A stretch of 64,000 bases of DNA from CAWFZT01 sp963820415 (GCA_963820415.1 CAWFZT010000006.1:992001-1056000); one strand, 5' to 3'. Counted from the first letter of the stretch, positions 34,358 through 43,249 are shown. Numbers and translations: made by a program. Notes: generated from the sequence alone by a model not told the origin.

Positions 34358-35251
34358 TTAGTCGCCATCCGGCGAAAGACGAAAATCGTAAATCCCGTCC
34401 TGCACGGGCCACCTGCGCCCGCATCCGTCGCAAACCAGCTCAGGCGGGGTGTCGGGCAAGGGCTGTCCGCAGGCCGGGCAAACGAACGGCCTGACATGAT
34501 CGACCTCCAGGCCCTCCCCAGTGGCGCGCGAGCGCACAAATACGCTGGGGCTGAGCTGCCACAAGTTTCCGGTGAGCTGCGCCAGGGCATCCATGCGCAC
34601 CAGCAGCCCCAACGGCAGGGTGCGTTTGAACAGGCCGATGCGGAAATGTGAAACGGTGAGCTGTCTCTCTATGGCAAAGCCGCTCAGGTTCAGCCAGGTA
34701 CGCACGGTGCCAGGGTGGAAATCGAAGCTGAGTGGAGCGAATTCGACCGGTTCGGGAGAGAAAGGATTCCAGGTCTGCCGTCGGAAGGTATAACGGAGGA
34801 TCGACTTGATATTTTTCTTGTTGGCAAACTCGAGGATGAAGATTGCCCCACTTTGCAGCGCCTGGCGCACCTGGTTGAGCGCCCGGCGGGCATCCACCAT
34901 ATGATGCAGGGTGCGGATCATGGTGGCGGCGTCAAAGGAACCGCCGGCAAAGGGCAGATGGTAAATATCAGCAGCCACGTAGCGATAGTTGGGCCCGGCA
35001 CCCAGGCGCTGCTGGGCCTGGACGAGCTGGGTGCGCGAATAGTCAAGCAGGGTGATCTGCTCGAAACCGGTGTAGCGGAGGGTGTTGCGCCCGGCGCCAG
35101 CACCCAGCTCCAGCAAATGTTTCCCGCTGGCGGGCAGCAGGCGGCGCAAAGCCACCTCCTCGACAGCGTCTTCGTACTGGCGCCCGCCTCGCTCCCAGAA
35201 AGAGGTCTGGTAGTCAGACCCCTCGTAATTACAGATGGGTGGTGTCTGCAT
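34358..35251 (-). CDS. Class I SAM-dependent methyltransferase with C-terminal zinc ribbon
   Basis: 297 residues from ATG 35251 (MQTPPICNYEGSDY); earlier in-frame starts would run through the SRP RNA gene and are rejected. SAM site LLELGAGAGRNTLRY, then LLDYSRTQL, AADIYHLPFAGGSFDAATMI and LHHMVDARRALN: a UbiE-like methyltransferase fold. The C-terminal CPACGQPLPDTPPELVCDGC, then GRRWPVQDGIYDF, is a four-Cys ribbon of the Trm112/YbaR type. Substrate unknown (quinone, lipid or tRNA possible). Confidence 0.8.
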   Translation of the reverse strand: MQTPPICNYEGSDYQTSFWERGGRQYEDAVEEVALRRLLPASGKHLLELGAGAGRNTLRYTGFEQITLLDYSRTQLVQAQQRLGAGPNYRYVAADIYHLPFAGGSFDAATMIRTLHHMVDARRALNQVRQALQSGAIFILEFANKKNIKSILRYTFRRQTWNPFSPEPVEFAPLSFDFHPGTVRTWLNLSGFAIERQLTVSHFRIGLFKRTLPLGLLVRMDALAQLTGNLWQLSPSVFVRSRATGEGLEVDHVRPFVCPACGQPLPDTPPELVCDGCGRRWPVQDGIYDFRLSPDGD

Positions 35252-35281
35252 GGAAACCGTTTTTACCACGAAAATAAGGAT

Positions 35282-35390
35282 GCATCCGGGCAGGTTTGCC
35301 GGCGGCGCCCAGAGTGACCTCCTTACCGCTGCTTCCTCTCGGACCTGACGGGGTTCGGTGGATTTTGCCGCGCCGGTCCCGCCCGGACGC
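35282..35390 (-). ncRNA. ffs: Signal recognition particle RNA (small bacterial type)
   Basis: About 109 nt on the minus strand. It contains the diagnostic SRP tetraloop domain GTCAGGTCCGAGAGGAAGCA followed by GCGGTAAG, the binding site for Ffh. Its ends pair: GCGTCCGGGCGGG against CCTGCCCGGATGC. Together with Ffh it targets nascent membrane and secreted proteins. A near-consensus promoter places transcription start at 35390, exactly at the 5' base of the terminal stem. Confidence 0.93.
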
Positions 35391-35396
35391 GGGCTA

Positions 35397-35425
35397 AGGA
35401 TAACCCAGGAAAGCCGGCCTGTCAA
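35397..35425 (-). promoter_or_regulatory. Promoter of the SRP RNA gene
   Basis: Minus strand TTGACA (35420-35425), a 17-base spacer and TATCCT (35397-35402), with six bases to the inferred start. A strong sigma-70-type promoter, as expected for a stable RNA. Confidence 0.85.
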
Positions 35426-35618
35426 TAAGCTTTCAAAAATGAAAAGACTATTACGCAACGAAAGTAGTATACTTGTTCTAGAGGGGTTCTTTCGGCTCTA
35501 TATAAAACCCTATTTTTTATCGCTCCTTTTCTATGCGAACAGGGTTATATATATTAGAAGCCCTTTCAATGCAGGAACGCCATCCTGCAAATGTCTTTTT
35601 TCTCAGGAGGAGGAAAAA

Positions 35619-35705
35619 ATGGCGATCATTGTCTATATTGTCATTATTTTAGTCTGCCTGTTATTTGCCGCTCTAAGCCTGGTCACCATGCAGGAGCACC
35701 GTTAA
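35619..35705 (+). CDS. Tiny single-span membrane peptide (28 aa)
   Basis: ATG 35619 is behind a perfect AGGAGGA with good spacing. Encodes MAIIVYIVIILVCLLFAALS then LVTMQEHR: one hydrophobic helix with a short polar tail. No family recognised. It is transcribed away from the SRP RNA gene, with a roughly 150-base leader containing an imperfect inverted repeat (TATATAAAACCCT/AGGGTTATATATA), and is followed by two hairpins including a strong terminator. The isolated, well-equipped transcription unit argues that the peptide is real. The only evidence is sequence layout. Confidence 0.6.
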   Translation: MAIIVYIVIILVCLLFAALSLVTMQEHR

Positions 35706-35781
35706 AGATGCTTGAACCTGCCAGCGGGTTGCCGCAAATCCGGTTTCACTGCCGGAGAATACCTTACTGCCAGCGCAAACT

Positions 35782-35819
35782 GATCTCACCTGTCCTGTCG
35801 CCATAGACAGGTTGAGATC
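35782..35819 (+). ncRNA. Stable hairpin in the 3' UTR of the tiny membrane gene
   Basis: GATCTCACCTGTC pairs with GACAGGTTGAGATC with one bulged base, around an 11-base loop. It sits 20 bases ahead of the terminator hairpin. It may be an mRNA-stability element or part of a small RNA made from this unit. Confidence 0.45.
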
Positions 35820-35839
35820 TGGATAGCGTGTATAAACTG

Positions 35840-35872
35840 AAACCCGGGAGTGAGATATTCCCGGGTTTTTTT
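35840..35872 (+). terminator. Rho-independent terminator
   Basis: AAACCCGGGA stem, 9-base loop, TCCCGGGTTT and a run of seven T. Ends the 35.6 kb transcription unit. Confidence 0.92.
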
Positions 35873-35918
35873 ACAGTAACCCATCCGGCGGCTGATATAA
35901 TATAGATGCGGAGGGACT

Positions 35919-36440
35919 ATGGCCATCTTCGAAATCTTGTTGGGGTCGGCCCTGCTGGTGGCCGGGCGCAGCCTTTTCTGGCTGTTCGTGGGCGCCATGG
36001 GATTTGTCCTGGGCTTGATCCTGGCGGCGGTGCTTTTCAAAGGTCAACCCGAATGGGTGGTGATAGTAGCAAGCCTGGTGCTTGGCTTGATTGGGGCAGG
36101 GCTGGCGCGTGCCTTCCAGCAATTGATGCTGGTACTGGCTGGCTTTGTCGCTGGCGGATATATCATCTCGTTCCTGATCAGGCTGTTTCAATTCAATATT
36201 CCGGTCAATCCTCAGGTTTTATTTGTGCTGTGTGGACTGATCGGAGCCGCCCTGGTGACGTCGCTGTTTGACTGGGCAGTCATCGCTCTCTCATCGATCA
36301 GCGGCGCAACGATGGTGGCCGACAACCTCAGGTTGAGCCTGCAGAATACCACCATCTTGATCCTGGTCCTGGTGGTCTTCGGAATTGCATTGCAGGCAGG
36401 CTGGCTGAGATGGGGTAAACGCACCGTTGTCCAAAGGTAA
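35919..36440 (+). CDS. DUF4203-like polytopic membrane protein
   Basis: 173 residues, ATG 35919 behind GGAGGG; TATAAT lies 20 bases upstream. Seven hydrophobic segments with small-residue-rich helices (LLGSALLVAGRSLFWLFVGA, MGFVLGLILAAVLF and so on) as in the DUF4203/TM198-like family. Function unknown. It heads a run with two YtfJ-type proteins 28 and 333 bases downstream, suggesting a membrane-associated unit. Confidence 0.65.
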   Translation: MAIFEILLGSALLVAGRSLFWLFVGAMGFVLGLILAAVLFKGQPEWVVIVASLVLGLIGAGLARAFQQLMLVLAGFVAGGYIISFLIRLFQFNIPVNPQVLFVLCGLIGAALVTSLFDWAVIALSSISGATMVADNLRLSLQNTTILILVLVVFGIALQAGWLRWGKRTVVQR

Positions 36441-36468
36441 GAGAGAAAGCCATAGGAGGAGGTGAGCA

Positions 36469-36762
36469 TTGTCCAGGTTTTCTATTTCAATTAAAAAATC
36501 CAGCGGCAGCCCAATCCAGGTCGGAAACCTGAAGGTAACCCCGGTTTCACAGGAGGTGGTCTTCCGCGCCCCCGGCCAGTCCAATGGACTGGTTTGGAAC
36601 CGGCCGGTCGCCGTAGGAGTTCAGGCGCCCGGCAATGAAATGCAGGTTCTGCCAGTTTATGACCGTACCCGCCTGGCGCAGTTGTTGATCCTGGGAGCCG
36701 GGCTGCTGGGCTCGGCGCTGATCTGGCTGATCTTTCGAAAACGTTCTAATTCCAAGGTTTAA
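36469..36762 (+). CDS. Short YtfJ/GerW-like protein with C-terminal membrane helix
   Basis: 97 residues, TTG start 36469 behind AGGAGGAGGTGA. The middle VWNRPVAVGVQAPGNEMQVL, then PVYDRT, is alignable to TFSRPVAVIVASPEGVRVTP and PVFDTT of the next gene, including the following membrane helix. It therefore seems a shortened relative that lacks the glycine-rich half. The strong ribosome site suggests it is expressed. Function unknown. Confidence 0.6.
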   Translation: MSRFSISIKKSSGSPIQVGNLKVTPVSQEVVFRAPGQSNGLVWNRPVAVGVQAPGNEMQVLPVYDRTRLAQLLILGAGLLGSALIWLIFRKRSNSKV

Positions 36763-36773
36763 GGAGGCACAGC

Positions 36774-37190
36774 ATGACCGACGAAGTTGAATTCGACTAC
36801 AACAAGGGCCAAAACCAAGAAACCGACCCGGTGCAGGAAACCATCAACGATACATTGGCGCACTTCCTGGCCACCGCGGGCGTCGATACGGTCTACGGGC
36901 AGCCGATCCGCAAAGGCGATACGGTGATCATCCCGACCGCCGAGGTGCTTTCGGCCTTAGGCTTCGGCGCCTCTCAGGGGGCGATGAGCGGCAAAGAGAC
37001 CAAAGGCGGGAAATGGTCTGGCAGCGGGGGCGGCGGCAGGACCTTCAGCCGGCCGGTAGCGGTTATCGTTGCCAGTCCCGAAGGTGTGCGGGTAACCCCG
37101 GTCTTCGATACGACCAAGATCATTCTGGCGGGCCTGACCGCCCTGGGGTTCATGTTCAGCACGCTACTGCGCATGCGCTCTAACAAGTAA
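36774..37190 (+). CDS. YtfJ/GerW-family protein with membrane anchor
   Basis: 138 residues, ATG 36774 behind AGGAGG. It has the spore YtfJ family layout: N-terminal helix, V-D-T-V-Y-G-x-P-I-x-x-G-D-T-V-I-I-P-x-A-E-V, a Gly-rich loop and RPVAVIVASPEGVRVTPVFD, followed by a membrane helix and R-M-R tail. In Firmicutes YtfJ (GerW) is needed for germination with some germinants, but homologues are widespread in non-sporulating bacteria. Here it is probably a membrane-linked protein of unknown role. Confidence 0.8.
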   Translation: MTDEVEFDYNKGQNQETDPVQETINDTLAHFLATAGVDTVYGQPIRKGDTVIIPTAEVLSALGFGASQGAMSGKETKGGKWSGSGGGGRTFSRPVAVIVASPEGVRVTPVFDTTKIILAGLTALGFMFSTLLRMRSNK

Positions 37191-37204
37191 ACGGGCAACC
37201 GGCC

Positions 37205-38065
37205 TTGAATGCAGCGCTTTCCTTTACCAGGCGCAACCTGAGGGCAGTGCTGTTAATCCTGCTTGTCCTGGCGCTCATCGTGGCTGCCATGGCCATGTTC
37301 CTCCCGCCTGGTGTGGACTGGCAATATATCTTTCGCCCGGCAGTGTTTGAGCTGCTGGCAGGCCATTCTCCTTATCGGGCATCATGGGATCAATACGATT
37401 TTTTCAACGCACCCTGGGCTCTGCTGCCCCTGATACTGCTGGCAGTGCTGCCTGTACAGGTCGGACGCGCCCTGTTAGCAGTCGTCACCATTCTGAGCTT
37501 TGCCTACGTGGCACACCGCCTGGGCGGAAAACCACTGGCGGTCGCGCTGCTTCTGGTCTCCCCACCGGTAATGCATTGCCTTTTGGTCGGCAACATAGAT
37601 TGGCTGGTAGTGCTGGGCTTCATTATGCCCCCCCAGATCGGGTTGTTCTTCATTACCATCAAACCGCAGATTGGATTTGCCGTGGCGATTTTCTGGCTGG
37701 TAGAAGCCTGGCGGAAAGGTGGTTGGCGCGAGGTCGTTCGCATCTTCTGGCCCATCACGGTTGCACTGACTCTCTCCATCGTCATTTTTGGCCCCTGGCC
37801 TCTGCGTTTTGAGACCCAGGCCGGGGTATGGTGGAATGCCAGCCTGTGGCCCATGTACATCCCGGTCGGTCTGGCCCTGCTGGCCGCCGCCTTGCACAAA
37901 CGTAAGATTGAATTTGCTATGGCTGCCTCACCCTGCCTTTCGCCCTACCTGATGATGCACTCGTGGGTGGCGGCGCTGTTGGCCGTGGTAGCCTCACTGC
38001 CTGAAACTGCTGCGGCTGTGGTGGGGTTCTGGATCCTGATCGCTATCCGTGGTTTTGGCGGATAG
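37205..38065 (+). CDS. Polytopic membrane protein, possible GT87-like glycosyltransferase
   Basis: 286 residues, TTG 37205; no clear ribosome site. About eight hydrophobic segments. An early loop has FRPAVFELLAGHSPY and a later one VGNIDWLVVLGFIMPPQ, then ITIKPQIGF, patterns seen in DUF2029/GT87 polyprenyl-linked glycosyltransferases (the K-P-Q motif in particular). It is shorter than the usual 380-430 residues, so it may be a divergent member. Moderate confidence in the family only. Confidence 0.5.
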   Translation: MNAALSFTRRNLRAVLLILLVLALIVAAMAMFLPPGVDWQYIFRPAVFELLAGHSPYRASWDQYDFFNAPWALLPLILLAVLPVQVGRALLAVVTILSFAYVAHRLGGKPLAVALLLVSPPVMHCLLVGNIDWLVVLGFIMPPQIGLFFITIKPQIGFAVAIFWLVEAWRKGGWREVVRIFWPITVALTLSIVIFGPWPLRFETQAGVWWNASLWPMYIPVGLALLAAALHKRKIEFAMAASPCLSPYLMMHSWVAALLAVVASLPETAAAVVGFWILIAIRGFGG

Positions 38066-38127
38066 GGATAAAATCATTCTGGAGGAAACAATTCTTTTCT
38101 TGATGAAAACAACTCCGAGATGATCCC

Positions 38128-40596
38128 GTGAAACTTTCCCACCTGGTATTGACCCTGATTTTCACCGCCAGCCTGCTCTCTCTACCGGGAGGAGCCGTCC
38201 GAATGGCAGCCGCGCAAACCAGCCCTCCGCCGCCTCTGTTTATGAATGCCAGGGGGCCGGCGGTCAGCGTCGCTTCAGCAGACCCGACCCTGGCGCGCTA
38301 CCGTTACGTGGCCATCAACCGGCTTGCCCTCAAGGCGGTCCTGGATGCTTTCAAGCGTGACCCGGCAGGCAGCGCCTTGCTTGGGCTGGCTTTCTTCCCG
38401 GATGCGGCTTACACTGCCCGCATCGAGCGGGTCCAGCGTACTTTCACCGGCGGATACGTGCTGTCGGGGGTGCTGGATGGCGTCCAGGACAGCGAAGTCG
38501 GCCTGGCGCTGGAAGGCGGTGTACTGGTAGGACACGCCAGCCTGCCGGGCGGGCATTATACCCTTGGTTACACCCGAGGAGGAGTGCAATACGTGGGGCA
38601 GGTCAAGCGCGGCCAGGCCCCCCTATCCAACGACGCCATCGTGCCTCCGGGCCGGCCTGGTGTCTCCTCTCAGGCTACCTCGGACGACGACGGCTCCTAC
38701 ATCGACGTGATGGTGGTTTATACGCCTGCAATTCTGGACATGCTGGGAGGCGCCGATGGTGTGCAGGCCGCCATCGATGACCTGGTCACCGAAACCAACC
38801 AGGGTTATATTAACAGCCAAGTCAACCAGCGCGTGCGCGTGGTGCATGCCGAAGAGGTTGACTACGATGAAAGCACCCAATCCGGTAGTTCGCTTTACAC
38901 CATATTGAAACAACTTAGCAATTATCCCAACGGAACGGATGGAATCCTGGATCAGGTGCAGGCGATGCGCGAGACCTACGCGGCCGACCTGGTAGTCATG
39001 CTGGTAGATAACGTTGACCCTTCTTATGCCGGAATCGCTTGGCTGATGGGCCCTGGATGGGACCAGCATGGCTTCGAGCCATACGCTTACAGCGTGGTCA
39101 CAGATTTCTGGTACAGCGACTTCTACGTCTTCGAGCACGAAATGGGGCACAACATGGGAGCCCAGCACGATCAAGATCATGCCAAAGACAATAATGGAAA
39201 CATGGTGCCAGGAGTTTACTCTTATTCTTATGGCTATTGCCTACCGGGCACAGATTACCACACCATCATGGCCTATAACGACCCATGCTACACCACCATC
39301 AACTACTGGTCAAATCCAGCCATCACCTATGCCGGGGTCGCCACCGGGGTGACCGACTCCGAGGATAACCACCGCACGCTAAACAATACCGCCCCGGTGG
39401 TGGCCCAGTTCCGCGACGGGCCGTACGCCGGTGCCGCCCCGACTAACCTGACCGCCACCACCGGATCACCCAGCCAGGTTACGCTGCACTGGACGGACAA
39501 CGGGCAGGGGGAGACTGACCTGAGCGTCGAACGCGCCAGCCAGGCCGGGGGAGTGTGGGGAGATTTCAGCGAAATTACCAGCCTGCCGGCAGGCACTCAG
39601 AACCTGCCGGATGGCAGCGTGGTTTGCAACACCTCCTACAGCTACCGCCTGCGGGCATATTACGCCGGGGATGGTTTTACCGACTATACCAACGTAGCCG
39701 TGGTAAGCGTTCCACCCTGCCCCCCACCCATACCGACCGGCCTGACCGCCACCGCCAGCCCGCCGCCGCCTTACCAGGTGGCGCTGAACTGGACCGAGAC
39801 CGGCGGCAACCAGACCGGTTTCCGGGTCGAACGCCTGGACAGCGCCGTCTGGACTTCCCACGGTACAACCGGCCCAGCCGTGACTACGTTTACCGACTCG
39901 AGCGTCGCCTGCGGGCACGATTACCAGTACCGGGTGTGGGCTTACAACGACAGTGGGGATTCGCTCTTGCCCAGCAATAGCGCGGCGGCCTCTATCCTGC
40001 CCTGCCCGCCCACCGGTTTGAGCCTGACGACCATGTCACAGGTGCGCATCAACCTGCAGTGGAACGACACCAGCCAGAACGAAGACGGCTTCCGCATTGA
40101 ACGCTCGCCTGACAGCCTGCCGCGCAGTTGGGGCTGGTCCGCCAGCGTGGGCAGCGGTGTGACCACCTATTCAGACGCCTCGCTGGCCTGCGGCACAAAC
40201 CACGTCTACCGGGTATGGGCCTTCAAAGCTGGGCAAAATTCGATCAGCCCCAGCGACGAAGTAACCGGCGCCACGCAATCCTGCGATCTACCCCCGGCGC
40301 CGGCTGGTGTTGCCGCCAAGGGGCGTAACCGCACCAGCATCCGCCTGACCTGGACTGACATCGATGGGGAGGACTACTACGCCATCGAGCGACTCAATGG
40401 GTCGACCTGGGTCCCAGTCGGCAGTACACTCCCTCAATCGAACGCGACCACTTTTATCGATCAGGGCCTGGCGCCGGACACGCAGTATTCTTACCGCATC
40501 TATGCCCACAACATTTACGGCGATTCGCCCTACGTGACCGTGACCGGGCGTACCTACGTGGTGGAATACTACTTCCCCTTCTTCCTGAAAAAGTAG
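38128..40596 (+). CDS. Secreted zinc metalloprotease with four fibronectin type III domains
   Basis: 822 residues, GTG start 38128. Signal peptide (about 1-30), a prodomain-like segment (to about 190), then a metzincin domain with VFEHEMGHNMGAQHDQDH, the HExxHxxGxxH zinc site, and a TIMAY Met-turn. It resembles reprolysin-like M12B/M72 peptidases. Four FN3 domains follow (starting near 437, 532, 627 and 723; each with an L-x-W-x-D/T strand). The last residues, YFPFFLKK, match the hydrophobic-plus-basic tails frequent in Chloroflexi secreted proteins. Probably digests extracellular protein. Confidence 0.88.
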   Translation: MKLSHLVLTLIFTASLLSLPGGAVRMAAAQTSPPPPLFMNARGPAVSVASADPTLARYRYVAINRLALKAVLDAFKRDPAGSALLGLAFFPDAAYTARIERVQRTFTGGYVLSGVLDGVQDSEVGLALEGGVLVGHASLPGGHYTLGYTRGGVQYVGQVKRGQAPLSNDAIVPPGRPGVSSQATSDDDGSYIDVMVVYTPAILDMLGGADGVQAAIDDLVTETNQGYINSQVNQRVRVVHAEEVDYDESTQSGSSLYTILKQLSNYPNGTDGILDQVQAMRETYAADLVVMLVDNVDPSYAGIAWLMGPGWDQHGFEPYAYSVVTDFWYSDFYVFEHEMGHNMGAQHDQDHAKDNNGNMVPGVYSYSYGYCLPGTDYHTIMAYNDPCYTTINYWSNPAITYAGVATGVTDSEDNHRTLNNTAPVVAQFRDGPYAGAAPTNLTATTGSPSQVTLHWTDNGQGETDLSVERASQAGGVWGDFSEITSLPAGTQNLPDGSVVCNTSYSYRLRAYYAGDGFTDYTNVAVVSVPPCPPPIPTGLTATASPPPPYQVALNWTETGGNQTGFRVERLDSAVWTSHGTTGPAVTTFTDSSVACGHDYQYRVWAYNDSGDSLLPSNSAAASILPCPPTGLSLTTMSQVRINLQWNDTSQNEDGFRIERSPDSLPRSWGWSASVGSGVTTYSDASLACGTNHVYRVWAFKAGQNSISPSDEVTGATQSCDLPPAPAGVAAKGRNRTSIRLTWTDIDGEDYYAIERLNGSTWVPVGSTLPQSNATTFIDQGLAPDTQYSYRIYAHNIYGDSPYVTVTGRTYVVEYYFPFFLKK

Positions 40597-40652
40597 CGTT
40601 TCTACCATGGTATACTTTGCGCTTGAACCCATGACCGGGTTCTGGAGCAAAG

Positions 40653-42554
40653 ATGCCCCTGGTAACTGCCATCGACGTAGGTAAATCCTACGGCCCTGTC
40701 GACCTGTTCAGCCATATCTCGCTGAGCGTGCCGCACCGCGCCCGCATCGGCCTGGTAGGGCCGAATGGGGTGGGCAAGACCACCCTGCTGCGCATCCTGA
40801 TCGGCCTGGAAGAGCCGTCCAGCGGCGAGGTGCAAAAGGCGCGCAGCCTGCGCATGTGCTACCTGCCCCAGGAGGCCGGTATCGAGGCGCGCGGCACACT
40901 GTGGGAGCAGTGCCTGGAGGCCTTCGAAGACCTGCTGGCGCTACAGAGGGAGATGGCGCGCCTGGAAGGGGAAATGAGCACCCCGCAGCAGGCCGAGGCG
41001 GCCCTCGAGGCCTACGGTTATATCCAGGCGCGCTTCGATCACCTGGGCGGCTACACTTACGAACAGCGCATCCGCCAGACCCTGGCCGGCCTGGGTTTTT
41101 CCGAGGCAGACGAACGGCGCCCGATGCAGCAGCTTTCCGGAGGTCAGCGCACGCGCGCTCTGCTGGCGCGCCTGCTGCTCTCTAACCCTGACCTGCTGCT
41201 GCTGGACGAACCCACCAACCACCTGGATATTGCCGCCATCGAATGGCTGGAAGCTTACCTGCACGATTGGGACGGGGCGGTGCTGCTCGTCTCGCACGAC
41301 CGCTATTTCCTCGACCAGGTGGTTAGCGCCATCTGGGAAATGACTCCGGCGCTGGAACTGTACCGCGGCAATTACAGCGCTTACATCCAACAGCGCGCCG
41401 AACGCTACCAGCGCCGCCTGGAAGAATACCAGGTGCAGCAAGAATTCGTCGATAAAGAAGAAGACTACATCCGGCGCAATATTGCCGGGCAGAACACACG
41501 CCAGGCCCAGGGGCGCCGCAAGCGCCTGGAACGCATGCTGGAAGAAGCGCGCCTGACGCCTCCGCACGATTCACGCCGCCTGCACCTCAACTTGCAGCCG
41601 GTTATGCGTTCAGGCGATCTGGTGCTACGTACTACTGGCCTGCAGGTCGGCTACGCCGACGAAGGCCGCCCCCTGTTCTCCGCGCCCGACCTGACCCTGG
41701 TGCGCGGCGAATGCGCCGCTATCCTGGGGCCGAATGGGGCGGGCAAGACCACCTTCCTGAAAACCTTACTCGACCAGGTGCCGCCCTACCGGGGCGAGCT
41801 GACCCTGGGCGCCAGCCTGAAAATCGGCTACTTCGCCCAGGCGCACGAGGGTCTGCACTCAGAAATGAACCTGATGCAAGAAATCCAGGGGGTCGCACCC
41901 AACCTGCGCCCGGCTGAAATGCGTGATTACCTGGCCAAATTCCTGTTTACCGGGGACGATGTCTTCAAAGAGGTCAGCGTGCTTTCCGGCGGAGAGCGCG
42001 GGCGGCTGGCGCTGGCCTGCCTGGCCCTGCAGGGGGCCAACCTGCTGCTGCTCGACGAGCCGACCAACCATCTCGACCTGCCCGCCCAGGAAGTGCTGCA
42101 GGCGATCCTGGCTGATTATAAGGGCACCATCCTGCTCGTCTCGCACGACCGCTACCTGATCGATGCGCTGGCGACCCAAATCTGGGAAGTGATCCCTGCC
42201 GAAAGCGCCCTGCGCGTCTTCTCCGGCGCTTACAGCGAGTACAAAGAGTTCAAGGCCGCCCAGGTTGCAGCAGCCACCTTGCAAGGGGCGCGCCCTAAGG
42301 CTGAAATCTCCCGGCCGCGGCAGCTGAGCGGGCCAAGCAAGATGGAAATGCGCCGGCGCCAGCAGCGTCTGGAGGCGGTCGAAGGGGAAATTGCCCGGAT
42401 GGAGACCCAACTGGCTGCCATCACGCGCCAGCTTGAGAACCCGGTCAACGATTCATTGCGCATCCAGCGCCTGGGGCAGGAGTATTCCCGGCTGCAGCAG
42501 GATTTGGAGAAAAAGATGGACGAGTGGACCGCGTTCAGCGAGGAGCCAACATGA
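40653..42554 (+). CDS. ABC-F family ATPase
   Basis: 633 residues, ATG 40653 behind GGAGC. Two ABC domains in one chain without membrane helices: Walker A GPNGVGKTTLL and GPNGAGKTTFL, signatures LSGGQRTRALLARLLL and LSGGERGRLALACLAL, both with LLLDEPTNHLD. The P-site tRNA-interaction linker lies between them (about 245-310), and a coiled coil ends the protein. ABC-F proteins act on the ribosome in translation rescue or antibiotic protection. The stop overlaps the next start (ATGA). Confidence 0.93.
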   Translation: MPLVTAIDVGKSYGPVDLFSHISLSVPHRARIGLVGPNGVGKTTLLRILIGLEEPSSGEVQKARSLRMCYLPQEAGIEARGTLWEQCLEAFEDLLALQREMARLEGEMSTPQQAEAALEAYGYIQARFDHLGGYTYEQRIRQTLAGLGFSEADERRPMQQLSGGQRTRALLARLLLSNPDLLLLDEPTNHLDIAAIEWLEAYLHDWDGAVLLVSHDRYFLDQVVSAIWEMTPALELYRGNYSAYIQQRAERYQRRLEEYQVQQEFVDKEEDYIRRNIAGQNTRQAQGRRKRLERMLEEARLTPPHDSRRLHLNLQPVMRSGDLVLRTTGLQVGYADEGRPLFSAPDLTLVRGECAAILGPNGAGKTTFLKTLLDQVPPYRGELTLGASLKIGYFAQAHEGLHSEMNLMQEIQGVAPNLRPAEMRDYLAKFLFTGDDVFKEVSVLSGGERGRLALACLALQGANLLLLDEPTNHLDLPAQEVLQAILADYKGTILLVSHDRYLIDALATQIWEVIPAESALRVFSGAYSEYKEFKAAQVAAATLQGARPKAEISRPRQLSGPSKMEMRRRQQRLEAVEGEIARMETQLAAITRQLENPVNDSLRIQRLGQEYSRLQQDLEKKMDEWTAFSEEPT

Positions 42555-43099
42555 CCCTGCCGGAAGGAACACGATTTCAGATCACCTTTCAGGCCGCAGA
42601 CTGCCTGACGAAGGAACTGGAGCAAGAGATCAAAACTCTCGATCACCTGGCCTTTTCCGAGAGCGGCGAAGAAGACAATTGCATCGAGTGGGCCATGTCT
42701 TCAACCTGGTACTTCCTGGGCCGGTTGGACGGCAGGCTGGTCAGCCAGATCGGGATAATGGACCGCGCCATCCAGGCCGGCGGGCAGACACTTTCCATTG
42801 CCGGGGTAGGTGGGGTGGCTACCCACCCGGAATTTCAGCGGCGTGGCTTTGCCAAAGTTTTGTTGCAAGCGGCCGCCGAGCAGATGCGGCAGTGCGGCGG
42901 CTACGACTTCGCCATGCTGTTCTGTGGCACGCACATGATCCCCTACTATACCAAAAGGGGCTACTGCCTGGTGTATAACCCACTGTATATTCTCCAGTCT
43001 GGCCGGCGGGTTTTCTTCGAAGATAACAAGATGGTGCTGCCGCTCTCCGAAAAGCCCTGGCCGGAGGGGGAAGTGGATGTCAACGGGCCGCCGTGGTAG
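42551..43099 (+). CDS. GNAT-family N-acetyltransferase
   Basis: 182 residues, ATG 42551 overlapping the ABC-F stop; an earlier in-frame start at 42524 lies inside that gene. Acetyl-CoA motif VGGVATHPEFQRRGFAKVLL, then HMIPYYTKRGY. It resembles the AAC(2')-like/Eis-like acetyltransferases that start with a loop and E-E-D-x-C. Substrate unknown. Coupling to an ABC-F gene is suggestive of drug protection but is not evidence of it. Confidence 0.85.
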   Translation: MTLPEGTRFQITFQAADCLTKELEQEIKTLDHLAFSESGEEDNCIEWAMSSTWYFLGRLDGRLVSQIGIMDRAIQAGGQTLSIAGVGGVATHPEFQRRGFAKVLLQAAAEQMRQCGGYDFAMLFCGTHMIPYYTKRGYCLVYNPLYILQSGRRVFFEDNKMVLPLSEKPWPEGEVDVNGPPW

Positions 43100-43105
43100 A
43101 AAACC

Positions 43106-43143
43106 ATTGCAATAAGTTACCAAAAATGGTCACTTATTGCAAT
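43106..43143. terminator. Inverted repeat between GNAT and AbiE genes
   Basis: ATTGCAATAAGT-T-ACC and GGT-C-ACTTATTGCAAT with an AAAAAT centre; one mismatch. It begins seven bases after the GNAT stop. A possible bidirectional terminator, although the following T-run is broken. Confidence 0.4.
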
Positions 43144-43207
43144 AGAATTTTCCATTTTTATTGCTTAAGTACGGAAGGCTTCATTCATATCTTACACGGA
43201 AAATATT

Positions 43208-43247
43208 ACAAAATGAATGCATAATTATAAATATGCATTCATTTTGT
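43208..43247. promoter_or_regulatory. Palindromic operator of the AbiE locus
   Basis: Perfect 16-bp arms (ACAAAATGAATGCATA / TATGCATTCATTTTGT) around an 8-base AT spacer. It ends two bases before TATAAT (43250-43255) and covers the -35 region. AbiEi antitoxins bind inverted repeats in their own promoter, so this is the likely autoregulatory site. Confidence 0.7.
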
Positions 43248-43249
43248 AG

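Noticed and set aside
35252..35458. N-terminal extension of the 34358-35251 methyltransferase
   Set aside because: The extra codons run antiparallel through the SRP RNA gene and its promoter region; the family starts at MQTPPICNYEG.
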